Source: Mantamonas sphyraenae (taxonomy: Eukaryota; CRuMs; Mantamonadidae). Taken from it: DNA of 64,000 nt. Made by a program: the position numbers and the translations under genes. Location: assembly GCA_026936335.1 (NCBI GenBank), contig JAPMXV010000027.1:124001-188000 (forward strand), given 5' to 3'. Of this stretch, positions 57,201-64,000 are shown piece by piece. Each line of letters starts with the position of its first letter. Positions within the stretch are counted from its first letter, which is position 1. A model generated the notes under the pieces. It saw nothing but the letters and a program-made list of their open reading frames with translations, did not search any database and was not told where the DNA came from.

Positions 57201-60200
57201 TGACGGATGTGAACAACGCGCTGGCGACAGTTGTGTACATGCCGGACAGTGCGTTCAACGGAGTGGACAGCATTGTGGTGAGCGTGAACGACGGTGGCAA
57301 CACGGGCAGTGGCGGAGTGCTTGGAGACAATGGCAGCATTGTTGTGACTGTGCTGAGCGTGAACGACGCGCCTGTGCTGAGTGTGCCGAGTGGACAGAGC
57401 GGCGTTGAGGACACGGATCTGACGATTGGTGGGATCAGCGTGAGCGATGTGGACATTGCGGGCAGTCTGCTGCTGGTGAACGTGAGCGCAAGCCAGGGTG
57501 TGGTGACACTGGGCAGCATGAGCGGCGTGACGATTGTGGACGGAGCGGCATCGGGCACGAAGGATGTGCGCTTTGTGGCGACGCTGACAAACGCAAACGC
57601 GGCGCTGAACAACATTGTGTACCGTGGAGACGCGGAGTACAATGGAGGAGACACGATCACGGTGACAGTGAACGACCAGGGAGCAAGTGGCACGGGTGGA
57701 GCACTGGGCGACACACGCACGATTGGTGTGAGTGTGAGTGCGGTGAACGACGCGCCTGTGCTGACTGTGCCTGGTGGACAGAACGTGAACGAAGAGACCG
57801 ACCTGACGATCGGCGGTATCAGCGTGGCAGATGTGGACGCAGCAGCCGGTGTGGTTGCCGTGAACGTGAGTGTGACGTCTGGTCAGATGTGGCTGGGCAG
57901 CACGAGTGGCCTTGTGTTTGGTGCTGGCAACGGCAGCAGCGACGCAACGGTGCGTTTCACGGGCACGTTGACCAACGTGAACGCGGCGCTGACGAACCTG
58001 GTGTATCGTGGCAACGTGAACTTCCAGGGCACGGACAGCGTGGTGTTGAGTGTGAACGATCTGGGCAACACGGGCGCGGGTGGAGCGCTGGGTGACAGTG
58101 CCGTGATTGTGGTGACTGTGGCCGAAGTGAACGATGCGCCTGTGCTGACGGCACCGGCCACTGTGAGTGTGAACGAAGACACGAGCAGTGCCATTGGCGG
58201 TCTGAGCGTGGTCGATGGCGACGTTGGCAGCGCGCGCATGCAACTGCGTCTGAGTGTGTCACAGGGTGTGTTGAGCCTGGGTAGCACAAGCGGACTGTTG
58301 TTTGCTGTTGGTGACGGCGTGTCTGACAGCACGATTGAGTGCAACGGCACGGTGACGGATGTGAACGCGGCTTTGGGCAGCGTGACGTACGTGGCAAACA
58401 GCAACTACAACGGAGCGGATACGCTGGCTGTGTTTGTGGACGACCTCGGCAACAGTGGTCTGGGAGGAGCACTGAACGACACGGCGAACGTGGCGATCAC
58501 AGTTGTGGCTGTGAACGACGGCCCTGTGCTGAGTGTTGTGTCTGCACAGAGTGTTGCTGAGGACGTGGATCTGACGATCAACGGCATCAGCGTGACGGAC
58601 GTGGACGTTGCAGGGAACGCATTGCAGGCGAACGTGAGCGTGAGCCAGGGTGTGGTGACCGCAGTGACGACGACGGGCCTGACATTCAGTGTGGGCGACG
58701 GTGCGTCGGACGCGACGATGAGCTTCACGGGCACGCTGACCCAGGTGCAGACGGCACTGGGTGTGCTGGTGTACCGCGGGGCACAGGATTACAACGGCGC
58801 AGACACGCTTGTGGTGCGCGTGAGTGACCTGGGCAACGTGGGTGTGGGTGGAGAGTTGACAGACAGCGGCAGCGTGGGCATCACGGTGACGCCTGTGAAC
58901 GACCGCCCTGCCATCACACCTGTGGGTGGAGTGAACGTGGACGAGGACACGGATCTGACGATCGCAGGCATCAGTGTGACGGACATTGACGTGGGCGGAG
59001 AGTCGATGGAGATGAACTTGACGGTGACGCATGGTGTGCTGACGAGCGTGAACGCAGGCGGCGTGACGTTTGTGTCTGGCACGAGCAACGGAGGACGCAG
59101 TCTGGTGCTGAACGGCACGGTGACGGGGCTGAATGCGGCCATTGGGCAAGTGGTGTACCACGGCGACCTGCACTTCTTTGGCAGCGACTCGCTCGAACTG
59201 AGCGTGCGCGACAAGGGCAACACGGGAGCCGGCGGTGAGCAGACAGACAGCCAGAGTGTGGCGATCACTGTGAATGGTGTGAACGATGCGCTGGTGATCA
59301 CTCTGCCGAGTGCACAGAGTGTGGCTGAGGACACGGATCTGACGATTGGCGGCATCAGCGTGAGCGATGTGGACGTGGCCGGATTTGCGTTCCGAGTGAA
59401 CGTGAGTGTGAGCGCAGGCAGCCTGTGGCTGGGCAGCACGACGGGTCTGACGTTTGGCAGTGGCGACGGAGTGAACGACACGTGGATTGTGTTTGACGGG
59501 TCGATCACGGCTGTGAACGCAGCACTGTCGAACATGGTGTACCGTGGAGTGACACAGTACAACGGAGCAGACGGGCTTGTTGTGTGGGTGTCTGACCAGG
59601 GAGCAGTCGGGAGCGGTGGTGAGCAGGTGTCGAACAAGACGCTTGTGATCAACGTGGTGGCTGTGAACGACGCACCTGTGCTGAGTGTGCCTGGGGCACA
59701 GAGCACGGCCGAGGATACTGCGCTGACAGTGAGCGGCGTAAGTGTGGCGGACGTGGACGTTGCGGGCGGAGCGATGAACGTGAACGTGAGTGTGAGTGCT
59801 GGCCGAGTGTGGCTGGCGAGCACGAACGGCCTTGTGTTCAGTGCAGGCAACGGCAGCAGCGACGGACGGGTGGAGTTCAGTGGCAGCGTGACGGATGTGA
59901 ACAACGCGCTGGCGACTGTTGTGTACATGCCGGACAGTGCGTTCAACGGAGTGGACAGCATTGTGGTGAGCGTGAACGACGGTGGCAACACGGGCAGTGG
60001 CGGAGTGCTTGGAGACAGTGGCAGCATTGTTGTGACTGTGCTGAGCGTGAACGACGCGCCTGTGCTGAGTGTGCCGAGTGGACAGAGCGGCGTTGAGGAC
60101 ACGGATCTGACGATTGGTGGGATCAGCGTGAGCGATGTGGACATTGCGGGCAGTCTGCTGCTGGTGAACGTGAGCGCAAGCCAGGGTGTGGTGACACTGG

Positions 60201-63200
60201 GCAGCATGAGCGGCGTGACGATTGTGGACGGAGCAGCATCGGGCACGAAGGATGTGCGCTTTGTGGCGACGCTGACAAACGCAAACGCGGCGCTGAACAA
60301 CATTGTGTACCGTGGAGACGCGGAGTACAATGGAGGAGACACGATCACGGTGACAGTGAACGACCAGGGCGCTAGTGGCACGGGCGGAGCACTGGGCGAC
60401 ACGCGCACGATTGGTGTGAGTGTGAGTGCGGTGAACGACGCGCCTGTGCTGACTGTGCCTGGTGGACAGAACGTGAACGAGGACGTTCAGTTGACGATCA
60501 CGGGTGTTTCGGTGACCGACGTCGACGTGGGTGCAGGGCTGCTGCAAGTCAACGTGAGTGTGGCTTCCGGTCGTGTGTGGTTGAAGTCCCTGGCCGGCCT
60601 TGGAGTGGAAGCAGGCAGTGGCAGCGGTGATGCCAGCCTGCGTGTGGTCGGCAACCTGACGTCTGTGAATGCGGCGCTGTCCGAAATGGTGTACCAGGGC
60701 AACCTGCACTTTGTGGGTGCCGACAGCGTTGCGATTGCAGTGAACGATCTGGGCAACACCGGGTCGGGTGGTGCTTTGGACGATGCACAGAGCATTGCGG
60801 TGACTGTGGCAGGTGTGAACGACGCGCCTGTGCTGAGTGTGCCGAGTGCGCAGAGCGGCATGGAGGACACGGACATTGCGCTCGGTGGCATCAGCGTGAG
60901 CGATGTGGACGTGGCTGCGAACGAACTTGTGGTTGATCTGCAGGTGAGCAGCGGTGTTCTGACGCTTGGCGGCACGACGACGGGCCTGACGTTTGTGACG
61001 GGCGGTCCGTCGCTGAACGCCGTGATGCGCTTCCGAGGCAGCCTGACGAACATCAACACGGCGATGAGCAGTGTGGTGTACCGTGGCAACACGCACTACA
61101 ACGGAGCGGACACGGTTCTGGTTACTGTGAACGACCAGGGAGCCGTGGGCATTGGTGGTGCTCTGAGCGATGCGGCCAATGTGTCTGTGACTGTGAACGC
61201 TGTGAACGACGCGCCTTCGGTCGCTGTGGGTGGAGCCCAGAATGTGGACGAAGACGAAGTCCTCGGTGTCACAGGGATCTCTGTGGCGGATGTGGATGTC
61301 GCTGGAACAAGCATGACGGTGAACGTAAGCGTGAGCCGTGGTGTGTTGACCCTGGGTTCGTCGACGGGACTTGTGTTTTCAAGTGGCGACGGAGCTGCTG
61401 ATGCGTCGATGGTGTTTTCAGGCACGCTGACGAGTGTGAACAGTGCGTTGGCGACGCTGCAGTACCAGGGCAACCTGGACTTCAACGGATTGGACAACGT
61501 GGTCGTTGGCGTTAGTGACAACGGAGGTACTGGAGCTGGTGGGGCTCTGTCAGCTTCCGCCAGCAAGCTTGTGGTTGTGAACGCGGTGAACGACAAGGTG
61601 AACATTACTGTGCTGGACACGCAGAGCGTGAACGAGGACACGGACCTGAGCATGTATGGCATCAGCATCTCTGATGTGGACATTGGAGGCGACACGATGC
61701 TTGTGAACGTGACGGTGACGGAGGGCCTTGTGAGCCTTGGCAGCACTGCAGGGTTGACGTTTACGCAGGGTGACGGTGCGGCGGACGCGGATGTGCGCTT
61801 CTCGGGCAACCTGACGGCAATCAACGCGGCGCTGAACGGCCTTGTGTATCGCGGTGCGCAGCACTGGAATGGTGCTGAGCTGCTGCGTGTGTGGGCGTCT
61901 GATCAGGGCTTCGGCAGTGCGAACGGCACGGTGACGGAGACGGAGAAGCTTCAGGTGATCAACGTGCTTGCTGTAAACGACGCGCCTGTGATCGGTGTGA
62001 CAAGCAGCAGCGTGGCGACGGCTGAGGATGTGAGCGTGAATGTGACTGGCCTGAGTGTGAGTGACGTTGACGTGATGGCATCTGCAGTGTCTGTGAATCT
62101 GACTGCGACCAGTGGTGTGATGACGCTCGGATCGACGAGTGGGCTCGCTTTCACGCTTGGCAGTGGCAACTCGAACAAGGAGATGCAGTTCTCGGGCACC
62201 TTGACTGCAGTGAACGCTGCGTTGGCATCTGGCGTGTCGTATGTGGGAGATGTGCATTTCAACGGGGCCGACAGCATTGTGATGACTGTGAGTGACCAGG
62301 GTGCAAGTGGATCTGGTGGAGAACAGACGGCAACGGCGACGATCGCTGTGAGCGTGAGCGCTGTGAATGACGGGCCTGTATTGAGTGTGCCCAGTGCACA
62401 GAACGCGGTGGAGGACACTGATCTGACGATCGGTGGCATTAGCGTGAGTGACGTGGATGTGGCGGGCAGCAACGTGCGTTTCAACGTGAGCGTTAGCAAC
62501 GGTCGCGTTTGGTTGGCAAGCACGACGGGCCTTGTGTTCGCAGAGGGCGACGGAGTGTCTGATGTGCGTGTGCGTGCAGAGGGCACGCTGACCGTGGTGA
62601 ACGCGGCACTTGCCAGCGTTGTCTACCACGGCGATGCCAACTTTGTCGGTGTGGATAGCCTGCTTGTCTCTGTGGATGACAATGGCAACACCGGAAGTGG
62701 TGGTGTTTTGTCTGCGTCGAATGTGGTGAGCATCGTGGTCGCGAGTGTTAACGATGGACCTGTGCTGAGCGTGCCTGGTGGTCAGAGCGCTGTGGAAGAC
62801 ACGACGCTGGTGATCAATGGTATCAGTGTGAGCGACACGGACGCAGGAACGGGACAGATGTACTTCAATGTGACGAGCGTGAACGGTGTTGTGACTTTTG
62901 GCACAACCACGGGTTTCACGTTTGTGGTTGGCGACGGAGTGTCAGACAGCCGTGTGGAGTTCACGGCATCGCAGCAGGCGTTCAACGCGTCGATGATTGC
63001 GAGTGGCCTGGCGTATCGTGGAAACACCCACTTTGAAGGAGCAGATGTGATCACGTTGACAGTGAATGATCAAGGCAACACGGGCGGATCGGCATTGAAC
63101 GACACGCGCACGATTGCTGTGAGTGTGAGTGCGGTGAACGACGCGCCTGTGCTGACTGTGCCCGGTGGACAGAACGTGAACGAGGAGACCGACCTGACGA

Positions 63201-64000
63201 TCGGTGGTATCAGCGTGGCAGATGTGGACGCAGCAGCCGGTGTGGTTGCCGTGAACGTGAGTGTGACGTCTGGTCAGATGTGGCTGGGCAGCACGAGTGG
63301 CCTTGTGTTTGGTGCTGGCAACGGCAGCAGCGACGCAACGGTGCGTTTCACGGGCACGTTGACCAACGTGAACGCAGCGCTGACGAACCTGGTGTATCGT
63401 GGCAACGTGAACTTCCAGGGCACGGACAGCGTGGTGTTGAGTGTGAACGATCTGGGCAACACGGGCGCGGGTGGAGCGCTGGGTGACAGTGCCGTGATTG
63501 TGGTGACTGTGGCCGAAGTGAACGACGCGCCTGTGCTGACGGCACCGGCCACTGTGAGTGTGAACGAAGACACGAGCAGTGCCATTGGCGGTCTGAGCGT
63601 GGTCGATGGCGACGTTGGCAGCGCGCGCATGCAACTGCGTCTGAGTGTGTCACAGGGTGTGTTGAGCCTGGGTAGCACAAGCGGACTGTTGTTTGCTGTT
63701 GGTGACGGCGTGTCTGACAGCACGATTGAGTGCAACGGCACGGTGACGGATGTGAACGCGGCTTTGGGCAGCGTGACGTACGTGGCAAACAGCAACTACA
63801 ACGGAGCGGATACGCTGGCTGTGTTTGTGGACGACCTCGGCAACAGTGGTCTGGGAGGAGCACTGAACGACACGGCGAACGTGGCGATCACAGTTGTGGC
63901 TGTGAACGACGGCCCTGTGCTGAGTGTTGTGTCTGCACAGAGTGTTGCTGAGGACGTGGATCTGACGATCAACGGCATCAGCGTGACGGACGTGGACGTT
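30242..64000 (+). CDS. Giant secreted/surface protein: LamG, EGF/PSI modules and >70 cadherin-like repeats, 3' partial
   Basis: Exons 30242-30344, 30442-30859, 31007-31110, 31225-31308, 31403-31450, 31632-31775, 31867-31989 and 32108 onward; six of seven introns are phase 1. About 10,970 codons lie in the window and the frame is still open at 64000. Order: signal peptide (VAFALVILTLCLGVTHA); LamG-like jelly-roll (FTDQSGYGNHASS to about exon 6); an EGF-like module (exon 7); an unknown extracellular domain (32108-32830); PSI- and EGF-like Cys-rich modules (about 32830-34200); four Tandem-95/cadherin-like repeats (34200-35351); then about 74 VNDAP repeats. Five single-base frame breaks lie near 44571, 45855, 46172, 50975 and 54368. 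Repeats carry DVDV acidic motifs that may bind calcium. An adhesin, matrix or glycocalyx role is inferred. No membrane anchor is reached in the window. Confidence 0.85.
32830..34200 (+). other. Cys-rich PSI/EGF module region of the giant protein
   Basis: Cys spacing repeats throughout: YSFCGDCTADPLCGWCNEDL and CGDCVKRAGCGWCHDTGKCY look like PSI (plexin-semaphorin-integrin) modules. Segments such as CQCDCGWTGLYCNETVP, CTCDKGWVGPTSAQC and CFCDFGYVGSTCDTSC look like EGF/laminin-type modules. About eight EGF-like units are suggested. This is the only Cys-dense part; the repeat array downstream is almost free of Cys. Confidence 0.7.
34200..35351 (+). repeat. Four Tandem-95/cadherin-like repeats
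   Basis: Four units of about 95-100 residues share GAIYYRPDANYFGNDTIAV-type strands (also GAYRYMPPINWYGTTMF and GVFQYTPNANVYGTDYF) and end in VNDPP, NTAPV, VNDLP and VNDAP. They match the classic bacterial and eukaryotic cadherin-like repeat and precede the longer 129-residue repeats. Confidence 0.75.
48091..49346 (+). repeat. Higher-order repeat, copy 1 (truncated, about 1.26 kb)
   Basis: Starts at the VNDRPAITPVGG unit and runs through three and a bit units nearly identical to copies at 53499, 56207 and 58895. Similarity stops abruptly after GISVSDVD near 49346, where the sequence returns to the C-ending codon style. Confidence 0.8.
53101..55065 (+). repeat. Higher-order repeat, copy 2 (about 1.95 kb)
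   Basis: Runs from the VNDGPVLSVVSAQS unit through VNDRPA, VNDALV and three VNDAPV units. It is almost identical to copies 3 and 4 at offsets of 2708 and 5396 bp. The 2708 offset is one base short of a codon multiple because of the deleted G near 54368. It breaks off at TGCCTGG 55065. Confidence 0.85.
55830..57780 (+). repeat. Higher-order repeat, copy 3 (about 1.95 kb)
   Basis: Begins abruptly within NNGPVLSVVSAQS after an A+T-richer unit. It is near-identical to copies 2 and 4; copy 3 to copy 4 is exactly 2688 bp (896 codons). It continues straight into the 57743 block. Confidence 0.85.
57743..58610 (+). repeat. Second duplicated block, copy A
   Basis: Two units beginning VNDAPVLTVPGGQNVNEETD, followed by the VNDGPVLSVVSAQS unit. 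It is repeated almost base for base at 63134-64000, an offset of 5391 bp (1797 codons). Confidence 0.85.
58510..60480 (+). repeat. Higher-order repeat, copy 4 (about 1.97 kb)
   Basis: Near-identical to copies 2 and 3. It ends after GGACAGAACGTGAACGA at 60480, where the sequence leaves the copy-3 continuation. Confidence 0.85.
63134..64000 (+). repeat. Second duplicated block, copy B (cut by window end)
   Basis: Near-identical to 57743-58610, and the last visible bases enter another VNDGPVLSVVSAQS unit. A fifth higher-order copy therefore probably follows beyond the window. Confidence 0.85.

Larger units (their letters stand above)
35352..64000 (+). repeat. Array of about 74 tandem repeats of about 386 bp (129 aa)
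   Basis: I counted 75 unit starts (VNDAP or variants VNDGP, VNDRP, INDAP, ANDAP, VNDAL) from 35352 to 63902, a mean period of about 386 bp. A unit reads VNDAPVLxVP, EDTDLTIxGISVSDVDV, VNVSVSxGxLxLxxTTGLTF, GDG, FxGTLTxVNAAL, VYRGxxxYNGxDTL, DxGNTGxGGxL. The last unit is cut by the window edge. The unit resembles VCBS/cadherin-like adhesin repeats. Confidence 0.9.

Noticed and set aside
55883-61096. Leftward open frames of 786 and 945 residues in the repeat array
   Set aside because: They mirror the codon rhythm of the repeats (His/Val/Arg-rich) and repeat with the same period; the rightward frame has the adhesin signature.

Overview
The window is nuclear DNA of a compact, G+C-rich eukaryotic genome. 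Coding sequence covers most of it, genes lie on both strands with gaps often under 100 bp, and spliceosomal introns are short (about 58-330 nt, mostly 90-220) with GT..AG ends and a recurring CTGAC branch-site-like motif 20-40 nt before the acceptor. Gene content (a TALE/PBC-like homeobox gene, TAF7, TBL2, tail-anchored cytochrome b5, S28 peptidase, a giant LamG/EGF/PSI/cadherin-like surface protein) suggests a unicellular holozoan such as a choanoflagellate. A CcmE-type haem chaperone is unexpected for opisthokonts, so the placement is tentative.

Layout. 1-1556: 3' part of an APC-type transporter (+). 1566-2063: small multi-pass membrane protein (-). 2827-4250: five-exon TALE homeobox gene (+) with an 11-nt microexon inside the homeodomain. 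4985-6178: F-box plus multi-pass membrane protein (-), head to head with 6308-7546, a TBL2-like WD40 protein (+). 7563-9452: protein with five nearly identical KH-like repeats (-). 9522-11042: cytochrome P450 (-). 11848-14662: SET-domain methyltransferase with ankyrin repeats (+), carrying one frame break. 14816-15722: SAP-type tail-anchored protein (+). 15771-17025: unidentified secreted protein (+). 17075-19510: AAA+ ATPase (-), whose start overlaps the stop of TAF7 (19507-21397, -). 21654-22178: CcmE (+). 22268-23911: S28 serine peptidase (+). 23980-25407: membrane-anchored JmjC protein (+). 25422-27438: arrestin-fold zinc-ribbon protein (-), also with a frame break. 27639-28663: cytochrome b5 (-). 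28721-30064: cytochrome c1 (+).

From 30242 to the window end runs one gene for a giant secreted or surface protein of more than 10,900 residues in this window. It has a signal peptide, a LamG-like domain, EGF/PSI cysteine-rich modules, four cadherin-like repeats, then about 74 tandem repeats of about 129 residues with the VNDAP / EDTDLTI signature. Seven introns lie in its first 1.9 kb; the eighth exon is at least 31.9 kb without an intron. Parts of the array are near-identical 2.69-kb higher-order duplications with a distinct GTG-rich codon style, and five single-base frame breaks interrupt the exon.

Functional links: cytochrome c1 (CxxCH) and CcmE, a haem-delivery chaperone for c-type cytochromes, could act in the same mitochondrial pathway. 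TAF7 and the homeobox gene are transcriptional. The giant protein is probably an adhesin or matrix component. All intron and exon limits were placed by reading splice sites and reading frames by hand; no alignment or database search was possible.
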